Of a stretch of DNA of 64,000 nucleotides, positions 42,066 to 51,184 are shown in pieces. Below the pieces are notes generated by a model. The model worked only from the letters and a program-made list of their open reading frames with translations. It searched no databases and was not told where the DNA came from. Location of the stretch: contig NZ_JBNJQR010000012.1 in NCBI RefSeq assembly GCF_050113715.1, positions 72,871 through 136,870 on the forward strand, given 5' to 3'. Every line of letters begins with the position of its first letter. Position 1 is the first letter of the stretch. Both the position numbers and the translations under genes were made by a program. Source of the stretch: Brevibacillus_H ginsengisoli. Its GTDB lineage: Bacteria; Bacillota; Bacilli; Brevibacillales; Brevibacillaceae.

Positions 42066-43916
42066 CTATACAAATGAGTACTCGTACAACTCTTCCACAC
42101 GATGATAAATAATGATTTCCTGTAGCATCGGATCGGCTAGTGGTTCATAACTAATCACAAACAAGTATTGATCAATCAGGTAAGAAGGCAGTTCTTGATA
42201 CATATAATCCTCTTCCCGATCATCAAACGGATGCTTCTGTACCTTCCTGTAATACAGATGAAATTCGACCTGATATAACGCTCGATCCTCAAGCTTTTCC
42301 TGTAGGTCGGCGATCAGCTTCTTTCGTGTATCCTCTTTATAGCTGCTCTTCGTATCCCGCGTGATCTGCATCTGGTGCAGGATCGGAGAAATATTCTTGG
42401 CCACTGTATCCATTAACAGAACTTCTTCTTCCCGAAGATTCTCTTTGGTCTGTGCAATGACCAGAAACCCCTGTGGCAAAGAAGCAGTTAAACTCCATTC
42501 CGAGTGACCAATCGTAATCGGTGAGATCACCAGGCAATTCCCTTCTTGCATCTTCTGCAATAATTCTGGATCGCTTATATAGTGTGTCACTGCGTCCGTC
42601 GTAAAATGAGCAATCGTCTCTCCATCTATCGTCCCATCCCAGGTTGTCGGTAGCTCGAACGAATAACCCTTCTCAATGTCCAGCCCAATCTCGTGCTCGA
42701 TTCTATAGTTTCGAGAGGTAGATTGAGCATCTTGTTGAAAACAAATGAATGCTTTGCTCACCCCAAATGACAACGATAATGTTTTCAATGTAAGTGAACA
42801 CAACTCATCCGGCTCTTCACAATGATTGATGTTTTTGATCAGCCGATTGAGTGTGGCAAGTGTATTGAACTTTCTCTCGATCAGTTCTTTTTTCTTCATC
42901 AATTCCTCAAACAGCATCGCATTATGAATCGCAATGTACGTTGCCGAGGCAAGTGATTCGATCAGCTCAAACATCGACGAATCATAGCTGACCACGTCGT
43001 TAACTGAATCGCTTAACGTAACAAAACCAAGAATTTGGTCTTTTACAATCAAAACAATATAGTTGGCATTCAGCTGTTCAAAATCCTCCCAGTTGACAAA
43101 AATGGATTGAATCAGCTCACGATCTTCATCCATACGCAGCACAACTTTGTTATGTTGGTAGCTAGTATCGCGCAGCTTGAACTCCGCGTAAAACTGTTGA
43201 AAGGATTCCACATTGCGGTATCCTTTGATTTTGATTTTTTGGGCAATGCCATCATAGATGCCAAAGGAGGTGATCCTGCTGCTGGAAACCTCGCTAAATA
43301 CATCCGTGGCAATGGCAAACAGCTTTTCCAGCTTTACTTCTGACAGCAGAGCCTTGGTGCTTTGATTGATCGCAAAAAGATTAAAGATTTTTTTATTCAA
43401 TTCACTGTTGGTCACCTGCAAATCGGCGTAATGACGGGAATTCTCCAGTGAATTATTCATCAGCTTCATCAGCGTATTGGCAATCGAGAAATCATCCTCG
43501 CCGAAATCACCTGTTGCTTTCCCATTAGAGACGATAAAGCCAAACAGAAAATCGTCAATAATCAAGGGAATCACCAATTGCATCTCCAGCTGTTCAATAT
43601 CCGTTTGTTGAAAAAAATGATCAAAATGAGCCCGAATAACCTCCCCATGAAACGTGGCAATCCGATGAAGAGCCGCAGAGTCCGGAATACTGGGAAGCTG
43701 CTTGGAATAAAGCCTCATCTTGATCGGTATATAGTGCTCCCCTCGCTTCAGATAGAGAGCCGATTGATTCAAGGTTAAGATTTCATTGGCAAAATCAAGG
43801 GAGTAATTGGCTAATTGCTCTACGTTAAACTTGGTTGAAAATACTTCGATGGCTTGCAGCAGTATTTCATACCAGTACAATTTGTTAGTAGATGACTTGG
43901 ATGACATCGAGAGCAT
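42066..43916 (-). CDS. Multi-GAF-domain protein without recognisable output domain
   Basis: The 616-residue protein consists of three tandem GAF-like sensor regions (about 10-170, 180-340 and 350-540) and a C-terminal charged tail of about 75 residues (RKKLIADLQEKLEDRALYQ). Features include QLVIPLIIDDFLFGFIV and FVTLSDSVNDVVSYDSSMFELIESLASA, typical of GAF beta-sheets and linking helices. No kinase, cyclase or HTH domain is present. The ATG at 43916 follows AAAGG; the frame starts inside the end of fapA, so the two are translationally linked. Ligand unknown. Confidence 0.75.
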   Translation of the reverse strand: MLSMSSKSSTNKLYWYEILLQAIEVFSTKFNVEQLANYSLDFANEILTLNQSALYLKRGEHYIPIKMRLYSKQLPSIPDSAALHRIATFHGEVIRAHFDHFFQQTDIEQLEMQLVIPLIIDDFLFGFIVSNGKATGDFGEDDFSIANTLMKLMNNSLENSRHYADLQVTNSELNKKIFNLFAINQSTKALLSEVKLEKLFAIATDVFSEVSSSRITSFGIYDGIAQKIKIKGYRNVESFQQFYAEFKLRDTSYQHNKVVLRMDEDRELIQSIFVNWEDFEQLNANYIVLIVKDQILGFVTLSDSVNDVVSYDSSMFELIESLASATYIAIHNAMLFEELMKKKELIERKFNTLATLNRLIKNINHCEEPDELCSLTLKTLSLSFGVSKAFICFQQDAQSTSRNYRIEHEIGLDIEKGYSFELPTTWDGTIDGETIAHFTTDAVTHYISDPELLQKMQEGNCLVISPITIGHSEWSLTASLPQGFLVIAQTKENLREEEVLLMDTVAKNISPILHQMQITRDTKSSYKEDTRKKLIADLQEKLEDRALYQVEFHLYYRKVQKHPFDDREEDYMYQELPSYLIDQYLFVISYEPLADPMLQEIIIYHRVEELYEYSFV

Positions 43917-43924
43917 GCACTCAC

Positions 43925-45508
43925 TCACCTTTCCGTAAATAATTGGTTACCCATCACATAAAAAGTCCCGGTCGTCACTTTTTCAATTCGCTCCTGAACA
44001 TTCTTCAGCTGCATCATAGTTTTGGGGTAAACCTTTTGCAGGATGGATACTTGTCCTTCTCCTCTCGTCTCTAGGTACTCCATTAGCCCTTTGCGTTTCG
44101 ATTCCATTTCATTGAGTCGCATGACCATGTCTTCATACACCTTGATATACTTCTTGAATTCCTCTAGTTGTTTTTCCTCCATCTTATGCAAATACATCTC
44201 GTAAATCTCTAACTCTCGCTTAACCCCTTCAAGCTCTCGGAGAGATTCTTTGTATACTTTTAACAGCTGGTCTAGCTCTTGTTTCACTTCCTGCCGATTA
44301 AATCCAGCCACGTGAATATGAGTGGGTCGCTCCAGCTTATTCCCCACTTCAGCCGCAATCACCTGTACCTCCGCTCGAACTTCTCCTCCGACAATCTTGC
44401 CGCGCTGTTGGTCGAGAATGATATTTTTGGCTTGAAGCACACTTCCGATCGAATACAACCCGATATGAATCGAATTGCCCGCCACCACGTTACATTCATT
44501 GGCATGCTTCAAATAGACGTTATTGGCGGCTTGAATCAAGGCTTTGCCTTTGCCGAACACACCGCCCTTGATAAAAATATCCCCACCTCTGGACTCAATC
44601 CGCTCGATTGAACCTAGTCCCATGTTGCCCAGTATAGAGATATCCTGATCAGCCACCACGCTAAATCCATCCTGAACCACTCCGTGTACCGTTACACAGC
44701 CCTTAAATTCAATGTTTCCCGTATCTAATCCCACGTCCCCCTTGATGACCAGATGGCGCAGAATACCAATTTTCCCTTGGTCAAACTCTACAGCCCCATC
44801 CATCAAGGCGCGCAGGACAATCTTCCCATCTTCTTCTGATTCATACACTGTTTGAGAGTCATAGAGTAGAAACTTATCTTTCCCCGGTGTGGCTGGAATC
44901 GTCTCACCCGTTACCGTCATTCCCGGAGTCCCCTCAGTGGCGGAAATTTTTTCTCCCAGCCACTCTTGTTCTTTCACCAGGCTGGTAAAATTCATTTCAT
45001 AAAAATCGGCATTCCCGTCATGCCGGATCGCTGGTTTCTTGTCCGGTATCTCGTAATACGTAACAACAGCATCCAATCCGTTAATTGGCGGTATCCCTTT
45101 GGCAATGACGATCTCCTGATTAGCGGCAAGCCCATTCTGCAGGACGTCCACCAGAATCCCTTCCGTCACCTGGGCTTCTCGCAGCTTGGCAATTACGTTG
45201 GCTTGCATATCCCTCTGTTTCAAAGCGAACTCCTCATCTGGGAAGTTCAGCTTGACGCGCGCCTCCATCTTATCGCGGGATACGGTAATCTCAATATCTT
45301 CCCGGATATGTCCAACTTCCGTTTCTTCCCCCGTTGCCGCTTGAATCGCTGATCGGAGCGCCATAAAGTTTTTGATCACAATACGAGGGTTCTCTTTTAG
45401 AATCGGCTCCAAATCCTTGAGTTGAAATCCGGAAGCAGCGACAGAGATATAGACTAGGGAGCCTTTCAAGTAGAGGGTGAACCATTCGTTTGTCATGATT
45501 TTCTCCAT
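43925..45508 (-). CDS. FapA family protein (DUF342)
   Basis: The 527-residue protein is a FapA-type polymer-forming protein: an N-terminal alpha/beta region, then a long series of short Gly/Val-rich beta-helix turns (about residues 210-390, LVIKGDVGLDTGNIEFKG, GNMGLGSIERIESRGGDIFIKGG), and a coiled-coil C-terminal third (KQELDQLLKVYKESLRELEG). Family members associate with flagellar placement and polar architecture in some bacteria. Start: ATG at 45508 after GAGGG; a second ATG at residue 5 also has a site. Overlaps the start of the GAF gene. Confidence 0.85.
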   Translation of the reverse strand: MEKIMTNEWFTLYLKGSLVYISVAASGFQLKDLEPILKENPRIVIKNFMALRSAIQAATGEETEVGHIREDIEITVSRDKMEARVKLNFPDEEFALKQRDMQANVIAKLREAQVTEGILVDVLQNGLAANQEIVIAKGIPPINGLDAVVTYYEIPDKKPAIRHDGNADFYEMNFTSLVKEQEWLGEKISATEGTPGMTVTGETIPATPGKDKFLLYDSQTVYESEEDGKIVLRALMDGAVEFDQGKIGILRHLVIKGDVGLDTGNIEFKGCVTVHGVVQDGFSVVADQDISILGNMGLGSIERIESRGGDIFIKGGVFGKGKALIQAANNVYLKHANECNVVAGNSIHIGLYSIGSVLQAKNIILDQQRGKIVGGEVRAEVQVIAAEVGNKLERPTHIHVAGFNRQEVKQELDQLLKVYKESLRELEGVKRELEIYEMYLHKMEEKQLEEFKKYIKVYEDMVMRLNEMESKRKGLMEYLETRGEGQVSILQKVYPKTMMQLKNVQERIEKVTTGTFYVMGNQLFTER

Positions 45509-45536
45509 AAAGATCCCTCGCTTTCTAGTTAATAGA

Positions 45537-45568
45537 TGAAAAAAAATCCACCGTGGAAAAAGGTGGAT
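45537..45568 (-). terminator. Intrinsic terminator after trmB-like gene
   Basis: Minus strand TCCACC (45562-45567) and GGTGGA (45547-45552) pair, followed by eight Ts. Confidence 0.82.
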
Positions 45569-45623
45569 ACTACTATTCTACTATTTCGTTTTTCCCAAAA
45601 CTTTTAATTTTCTGTGACAAATG

Positions 45624-46427
45624 TTACAGGTTGTGCAGTTTACCAAAAAAGGCATTCATTTCCGGGATAATCCATTGATCTAGAATCTCCTGTTCTCCTT
45701 TGGCAACCAACTGGTTAACCAACACATCGTGCCAGATGTAATCTTCCAATAAATACAGATGAACAGGATCATCTGTATAGAACGCATTGCCGTCGCGTAC
45801 GATAGAATGTCCATACAACAGCTCTTTACTGTCGATGGACAGGATAAACCAATTCTCCTGGTTCAAGCTTCTCATGTAATCATTCATTCGATGCTGATGC
45901 AATCCGCTCATCGGATGGTCAACCTGAAATGCAATTCCACGAATGCGTACCCCTTCTCGCTCCCGCTTCCGCAAATCCTCCTCCAGTTCCTGATACATCT
46001 CGTTCCAAACCGATAATGTAATCTGAAAGCTAGCTCGTCTGATCAGCATACGACAAAACGATAAGATATTCTCTGCGCCACGAACTGTCGCGACATAATT
46101 CTCTTTTGAAGGACCTTTGTTCTCCAGCTTCTTCAGTTCAGTTTCTACGGTATGATAAGTGGTCTCCCATTTTTTCTTCACTTTATCTAAGAAAACCTCG
46201 ACGGGAACAGCTGTATACAACTTCGAGCCGTCATCCTCTTCTTCAACCATTACCGCTCCACGATTGACGAGTGAAACCAGGGTATCATAGACTCTCGCTC
46301 GGGGCAGTCCAGACTCCTTGCTGATTTGATAAGCATTGGTGGTTCCCTGACTAACCAGAGAAATATAGGCTTTTGCTTCGTATTGCGTCATCCCGAAGCT
46401 TTGCAGCATCTCCCATAGCTGATTCAT
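45624..46427 (-). CDS. TrmB family transcriptional regulator
   Basis: The 267-residue protein starts with a winged-helix DNA-binding domain (MTQYEAKAYISLVSQGTTNAY, GLPRARVYDTLVSLVNRG) typical of TrmB sugar-responsive regulators, followed by an effector domain of the TrmB C-terminal type with the phospholipase-D-like fold (ILSFCRMLIRRASFQITLSVWNEMYQ). Start: ATG at 46427 after AGGGGG. It follows the AEC permease gene by 11 bases in the same direction, so the two form an operon, and it may control that transporter. Confidence 0.88.
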   Translation of the reverse strand: MNQLWEMLQSFGMTQYEAKAYISLVSQGTTNAYQISKESGLPRARVYDTLVSLVNRGAVMVEEEDDGSKLYTAVPVEVFLDKVKKKWETTYHTVETELKKLENKGPSKENYVATVRGAENILSFCRMLIRRASFQITLSVWNEMYQELEEDLRKREREGVRIRGIAFQVDHPMSGLHQHRMNDYMRSLNQENWFILSIDSKELLYGHSIVRDGNAFYTDDPVHLYLLEDYIWHDVLVNQLVAKGEQEILDQWIIPEMNAFFGKLHNL

Positions 46428-46438
46428 ACCAATTCCCC

Positions 46439-47338
46439 CTACCTCATTCCTAATACATGCAGTAATCCTACTAACGAAAAGGGACTGACCACGGTTGTTA
46501 GAAGAATAACCATAGCTAAACTACTCGTATCCCGCTGCTGTTCTTTGGCCAAGAGCAAAAGATTGATGGATGTTGGCATTCCGAACATCAGGATCATTAC
46601 CGCTTTTTCCAAATTGTTATCTGCTAACCATTCGGCAAGTGGATAGGCTACGATAACAGGCAAGACGAGTTTCAAAACACTTACGAGAATCGCTTCTTTC
46701 AATTGATCCAGTCGGAAGGAATTGCGCCTTAGTTCACCACCTGTTAACAGGAGCGTAAGTGGCAAAGTCGCTTGTGCGGCTAATCCGAGGAATTGATCAA
46801 CGGATACAGGCATCGTAACCCCCCATTCTCTCCATATCAAGCTGATGGCAACCGCGAATAAATATGGATTCTGTACCGTTCGTCTGATGCGACTTCTCCA
46901 ATCTGACACATCGCCTACCTGAGCAAAGCCAAACAACGCCATATAGACGTTAAAAGACAGTGCAACAACAACACCATAGGGAACGGCCTCTTCTCCAAAA
47001 ACATAACGGACAACAGCCAATCCGAAGTACCCTACATTAGCCAGTGTAGCCGCTAACGAGTTCCACTTCGCTTGTTGAGTAGCTTCGGATTGAGGATATA
47101 GGCGTCTCATAATCACCAGTAACAAGCCGTAAACAATTCCTGTTGTCAGTAGAAAATGCAGGGTAATCCGACCCAATGCTCCCAAAGAAACCTGTGAATG
47201 AGTAAACGACTGAAAAATCAGAATCGGAATTAAATAATAAAGACAAAGAGTTGCTAGTGAGCGATTCATCTCTTCCCTTCGTTGTGTCACATATCCGAGC
47301 GCCATAAAACCGAACACAACGACCATTGCTTCCAACAT
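46439..47338 (-). CDS. AEC family transporter (auxin efflux carrier-type permease)
   Basis: The 299-residue protein has ten hydrophobic segments in two five-helix halves, as in the AEC/malonate-carrier family. Signatures include LYYLIPILIFQSF, KWNSLAATLANVGYFGLAVV (with the family asparagine-glycine pattern) and MILMFGMPTSINLLLLA near the C-terminus. The substrate is unknown; small carboxylates are usual for the family. Start: ATG at 47338 after GTGGTGGAGG. Coupled to the trmB-like gene. Confidence 0.88.
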   Translation of the reverse strand: MLEAMVVVFGFMALGYVTQRREEMNRSLATLCLYYLIPILIFQSFTHSQVSLGALGRITLHFLLTTGIVYGLLLVIMRRLYPQSEATQQAKWNSLAATLANVGYFGLAVVRYVFGEEAVPYGVVVALSFNVYMALFGFAQVGDVSDWRSRIRRTVQNPYLFAVAISLIWREWGVTMPVSVDQFLGLAAQATLPLTLLLTGGELRRNSFRLDQLKEAILVSVLKLVLPVIVAYPLAEWLADNNLEKAVMILMFGMPTSINLLLLAKEQQRDTSSLAMVILLTTVVSPFSLVGLLHVLGMR

Positions 47339-47544
47339 ATCCTCCACCACCCATTAGTCACTACTTGAATAGTAACTATTGTTTTTCGAAAATTCAAGCT
47401 GAATTTTGGGGATTAATGTATCCGAATCCGCTGTTTATTTCACCGATTTTTTATTGATAAACAAAAATGATGGCCGTAACTGAAACGAATATTCCCGATC
47501 TACAGTCAAAGAAGTATACCCATTAAGGAAGAGGAGGAACTAGA

Positions 47545-48609
47545 ATGAAAATCACATCAAAAATCCTTAGCGCTGCCTTGTTGACTGCCATGACGGTGAG
47601 CAGCTCCGTTTCCGTTTATGCGGCAACAGCTCCTGTTAACCCAAACGTTCACGTACAACCGATAAGCTCAGCTGTATCTTATCAGCTTATTATTAATGGA
47701 ACTCCATTAGCCTCTGAAAATACACCTGTATATGTCAACAAACAAGGAGTGATCATGATTCCTTTGCGCCCATTGGCGGAACAGCTGGGCTACCAAATCA
47801 AATGGAATCAAGAAAAGCGAAGTGCCGAACTAACTAAAGGCGCTCAATGGACAGCCGTCACGCCGGGCAAGGACCAGTATAACTTTGCGAAAATGTACCT
47901 TACCTTAGGCACAGCTCCCGAGTCTCGCCAAGGAAATACATATGTTCCCTTGTCTTTTGCCAAACAAGTATTAAAAGCCCAAGTCAGCACAGATCAAAAA
48001 GGAACCATCAAAATCGACGATCCTCTGCAAGCGATATCTCAAAAAGGGACAATCTCCAAGGTTACCCTTGCTTCCCGAGGCGATAAAGTAAAAGGCTCCA
48101 TTCTCGTCAATGGAAACGCGGATGGTGTCGTGTTAACGATCAGTTCGGATACAGTCATCGTGAATCAAGAGAATAAACCCTTATCCATCAATGATCTGAA
48201 ACTGGGGACATCTGTAGAATTTGTTCACGATCCCATTATGACCATGAGCCTGCCGCCAATTACCAACGCGAAAAAAATTATCGTCAACGATAAAGACGTA
48301 GCCCCAGTCGTGTTAGGAACAGCAGGAGAGGTCATGGACATAACGAAGTTAGAAGATGGAAAAGCGAAGGTCCTGATCAAAGGGCAAAAATTAAGCGACA
48401 ATTCATTAGAGGAAATTGCTCTGATAATCAACAAAGATACACCGATTATTGATGCCAGAACTCAGCAGGCAGTAACAACTGATGCCTTGAAAAAAGGAAG
48501 CATCGTCTATGGATTCTACGGCCCGGCAACCACTAGAAGCTTGCCGCCAATTGGCCAAGCCATCAAGCTAGTCGTTGAACATGCAGATCAAGTGGTAGCC
48601 CCAAGATAA
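47545..48609 (+). CDS. Secreted protein with copper-amine-oxidase N-terminal domain and duplicated C-terminal repeat
   Basis: The 354-residue protein has a Sec signal peptide (about 1-26, SKILSAALLTAMTVSSSVSVYA) and a Cu_amine_oxidN1-type domain (about 45-160, VIMIPLRPLAEQLGYQIKW, NTYVPLSFAKQVLKA), a wall or exopolymer-associated module common in spore formers. After it, two copies of an ~85-residue unit follow (about 165-250 and 258-346). Each ends with SLPPI-type phrases, MTMSLPPITNAKKII and TTRSLPPIGQAIKLV, which points to an internal duplication. Start: ATG at 47545 after GAGGAGG. The function is unknown. Confidence 0.82.
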   Translation: MKITSKILSAALLTAMTVSSSVSVYAATAPVNPNVHVQPISSAVSYQLIINGTPLASENTPVYVNKQGVIMIPLRPLAEQLGYQIKWNQEKRSAELTKGAQWTAVTPGKDQYNFAKMYLTLGTAPESRQGNTYVPLSFAKQVLKAQVSTDQKGTIKIDDPLQAISQKGTISKVTLASRGDKVKGSILVNGNADGVVLTISSDTVIVNQENKPLSINDLKLGTSVEFVHDPIMTMSLPPITNAKKIIVNDKDVAPVVLGTAGEVMDITKLEDGKAKVLIKGQKLSDNSLEEIALIINKDTPIIDARTQQAVTTDALKKGSIVYGFYGPATTRSLPPIGQAIKLVVEHADQVVAPR

Positions 48610-48630
48610 ACAGGAAAAACAAACAAAAAA

Positions 48631-48664
48631 ACGCGAGTTCTCTGTACGGGAATTCGCGTTTTTC
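48631..48664 (+). terminator. Intrinsic terminator after the CAO-N gene
   Basis: ACGCGAGTTC/GAATTCGCGT stem with a T-run; the A-rich left side allows minus-strand use as well. Confidence 0.88.
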
Positions 48665-48790
48665 ATTCATATGGTGACCCACATCCTATTAAAGCAAATA
48701 GTCCCCGCAAAAACGAGGACTATATAGAGTCAAGGATGTTCATCTAATAGAAGCCTATGTAGTAACCATTATCAAATGCAAGTCTTGTTT

Positions 48791-49237
48791 CTAATCTTGT
48801 GATAGGTAATTGAAGTTCTCTTTTGGGATTTTTGGGAGTTCTATACCCTCACCATACTTTTCAATGTACGGAGCCAATAATGTTATATCTGGAAACGCCG
48901 ATGCCAAACTCATATCAACTTTTTCAAACTTAACATCTGCAGCACAACTTTCCTTTACATCAATTAGACAATCGATCATTAACCCTATATTTTCCCAGAC
49001 TTCACTATCTAGTTCTGATGGAGAAAAGACAATAACCTTGATGACATTTTTCCTATTAAAGATGTGATCATCTTCCCCCGGTTCATATTGATCAAGTAGA
49101 TGAGGAAAGTCATTAATACTACTAGGGCGTCGTATATCCACTAACAGGATTGAACATATTTTGTCTCCAATATAACTTTTTTGAACATTAAAAAACTCTA
49201 AATTCTTAGTTCGAAGTAACCTTTTCATTAGATACAT
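48791..49237 (-). CDS. Unknown protein, possible immunity factor of AT-rich cassette
   Basis: I do not recognise this 148-residue protein. It is cytoplasmic-looking, acidic, mixed alpha/beta (KICSILLVDIRRPS, NVIKVIVFSPSELDSEVW) with two cysteines near residue 90-95. DNA here is visibly more AT-rich than the housekeeping genes. It has a good ribosome-binding site (GGAGATGATTTA then ATG). It is last in a minus-strand run of NlpC/P60, lipoprotein and secreted-protein genes. Its small size and position next to a secreted candidate effector make an immunity role thinkable, not shown. Confidence 0.55.
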   Translation of the reverse strand: MYLMKRLLRTKNLEFFNVQKSYIGDKICSILLVDIRRPSSINDFPHLLDQYEPGEDDHIFNRKNVIKVIVFSPSELDSEVWENIGLMIDCLIDVKESCAADVKFEKVDMSLASAFPDITLLAPYIEKYGEGIELPKIPKENFNYLSQD

Positions 49238-49323
49238 TAAATCATCTCCTGCTAGGTATTATCCCGTGAGCTTACAAACGTAAAAAGACTCCTAGAAAAC
49301 AATAACATAAAATTATCCAAATA

Positions 49324-49869
49324 CTACATTGCCGCCCTTAGAAAACTTCTCCATTGTGAAATTGCATAAACTTCAATTATTACATCCCCTACCATAGCAA
49401 TTATCATGTTTGCAGCACTCGTTACTTGCTTATCATCGTTTAGATCATAGTTTTTCTTTGCAACTGCTTTGAGTGCATCTTTAAGTTTTTGTTGTTTTTT
49501 TGCTCCTTTTTTATAAATGTCTGAATTTCTTACCTTTTCAATATCTTTTTTGCTAAGTTTTCCATCATCTAAAGTTTTTCCGTGTGATTCTGTCCCATCG
49601 CATGCCTCAACTCCTACTTCGTCACCACTTTTTTCATATACATGAACATGGTATTTTTGATCCGTATATGCCCTAGGAGGATCGAGCCTTACATTATACC
49701 GCCCAACTTCTTGCCAATCACCGCCTGCACCGCCACCTCCTGGATCAGGAGCATGTACTACATTTGTTGGGGATACTGAAATTGTTTTTGCTCCAGCTGA
49801 AGAAGGACAGATAGCAAACGAATTTAAAATTAGTGACATTAAAAACAATACTGTTAGTACCTTTTTCAT
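49324..49869 (-). CDS. Small secreted protein of unknown function
   Basis: The 181-residue protein starts with a lipid-free signal peptide (LTVLFLMSLILNSFAICPSS, about 3-28), then a Gly-rich linker (PDPGGGGAGGDW) and a compact charged region with HVHVYEKSGDEVGVEACDG and ESHGKTLDDGKLSKKDI, ending in a hydrophobic C-terminal helix (ANMIIAMVGDVIIEVYAISQW). The alternating HVHV and SHG histidines could form an active or metal site. I could not name a family; similar arrangements occur in the C-terminal domains of some polymorphic toxins. Start: ATG at 49869 (AAAGG, nine bases). Confidence 0.6.
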   Translation of the reverse strand: MKKVLTVLFLMSLILNSFAICPSSAGAKTISVSPTNVVHAPDPGGGGAGGDWQEVGRYNVRLDPPRAYTDQKYHVHVYEKSGDEVGVEACDGTESHGKTLDDGKLSKKDIEKVRNSDIYKKGAKKQQKLKDALKAVAKKNYDLNDDKQVTSAANMIIAMVGDVIIEVYAISQWRSFLRAAM

Positions 49870-49926
49870 TAAAATCATCCTTTGTACTTAGTTTATTTAT
49901 TCGCAACTAAATTCAATATACGATTC

Positions 49927-50523
49927 CTAATTTTGTGAATTTTTCTTTCCCAATTTTTCGTAATCGTCTCGCAAACTCTCATCTTTCTCTTTGTTTAGTT
50001 TCTGGAATTTTTCGTAAGACTCTTTATCATAGCCGGGCAGAAGTTGAAACGATTTTAAAACCGAATCTTTTTCATTAAATAGTTTGGAATATTCCTCGTA
50101 ATCTTTTTTTTCCTTTTCATTTTTTTCATCATATGCGGCTCCTGTTGGAGAGAATACAGTAACCACGACAGGCCCTCTCTCACCAAGTTTTTTCTTTAGC
50201 CCTACATATGCTTCGTCAATGGCAAACTGAATTTCTGTATCCATTTCAATGGTAAAGAGGGTAACATTCTCAGAGTTGGCTGCTTTGTATTGTACATCCA
50301 CGCCCCACTCTGTATCCTTACAGATAAATTTGTCCTTCCAAGCCTCAGGAAAGCTAATAGAGAACCCAAGTTTTTCATTTTTGTAAGTGCTGCTTACGGC
50401 TTGATAGTCTGTCGATTGTGCTACTTGTTTTTTTTCAGTAGTTTCGGTTGGCTTGGGATCAGTACAACCACTAAGAATGGACATCAGGAAAGCAGCACAA
50501 AGAACTACAACTGTTTTTTTCAT
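49927..50523 (-). CDS. Lipoprotein of unknown function
   Basis: The 198-residue protein has a classic lipobox signal peptide (KKTVVVLCAAFLMSILSGC, the cysteine being residue 20), so it is likely anchored on the outside of the membrane. After a Thr/Lys linker a domain with FSISFPEAWKDKF resembles the PsbP-like/DUF1795 fold of surface lipoproteins. The C-terminal 50 residues are strongly charged and helical. Start: ATG at 50523 after GAGGGAG, 17 bases beyond the NlpC/P60 stop. Function unknown. Confidence 0.75.
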   Translation of the reverse strand: MKKTVVVLCAAFLMSILSGCTDPKPTETTEKKQVAQSTDYQAVSSTYKNEKLGFSISFPEAWKDKFICKDTEWGVDVQYKAANSENVTLFTIEMDTEIQFAIDEAYVGLKKKLGERGPVVVTVFSPTGAAYDEKNEKEKKDYEEYSKLFNEKDSVLKSFQLLPGYDKESYEKFQKLNKEKDESLRDDYEKLGKKNSQN

Positions 50524-50539
50524 TTTTACTCCCTCTAGT

Positions 50540-51184
50540 TTACAGTTTAATACTTCCATCATCTTGAATGACTCTACGTACAGCTGTTACATTCATGTAC
50601 TTCAGAGGTGTCAGTTTTACATTTCCTTCAGAGTTTTTAGACTGTGGCCCTTCATGCAGTAGCATTCCGTCACCTGCATAGATGCCAACATGGCCCCCTC
50701 CATCAGTAAAAATAAGATCCCCAACCTTATAATTTCCGCCCACTTTCACTTCTGTTCCTACTTTAACTTGATCTTTGGTCGTACGTCCAATATTTGTATT
50801 TAACTCAGTAAGATACACTGATGAAGTAAAACCTGAACAATCCATAGACTTCGGCTTCACTTTGTTCAGATTGACTGTTCCAGCTCCCGGTTGTTCATAA
50901 GGAATTTTTCCTATCCATTTTTTTGCCTGATCCAGTATCTTGGTTCGTTGCTCATCAGCGGTCGGTTTTTTGCCGCTTGCAGAAACTGAATCAGTTGATT
51001 GAGTTGCCGTAAATAAACGAGAGGCATCATCACTAATTTCTATAGTGTCCTGCTTGGTCCTTTTCTCTTCACTTTTTACCGCTTGCTCCATCTTTGACGG
51101 CAATAGATACAAGTTGGATATTTGTCTGCTGTTGGCTAGAAGGTCCTGTCTTGTAGAGTAGGAATTGCGCTGAATTGGTTCCAT
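50540..51184 (-). CDS. NlpC/P60 family cysteine peptidase without signal peptide
   Basis: The 214-residue protein has a C-terminal NlpC/P60 (C40) domain from about residue 80, with the catalytic cysteine in KSMDCSGFTSSVY, the histidine in GGGHVGIYAGDG, and a third polar residue in MLLHEGPQS, so it should cleave cell-wall peptides such as D-gamma-glutamyl-DAP bonds. The first 80 residues have no signal peptide. They contain a DTIEISDDASRLF phrase like the conserved motif of FlgM-type and flagellar proteins, so export by another route cannot be excluded. Start: ATG at 51184 after AAAGGAAA. AT-rich; heads the four-gene cassette. Confidence 0.85.
   Translation of the reverse strand: MEPIQRNSYSTRQDLLANSRQISNLYLLPSKMEQAVKSEEKRTKQDTIEISDDASRLFTATQSTDSVSASGKKPTADEQRTKILDQAKKWIGKIPYEQPGAGTVNLNKVKPKSMDCSGFTSSVYLTELNTNIGRTTKDQVKVGTEVKVGGNYKVGDLIFTDGGGHVGIYAGDGMLLHEGPQSKNSEGNVKLTPLKYMNVTAVRRVIQDDGSIKL

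Noticed and set aside
48691..48730. GTCCCCG/CGAGGAC hairpin between the CAO-N gene and the AT-rich cassette
   Set aside because: No T-run follows on either strand; it may be incidental.
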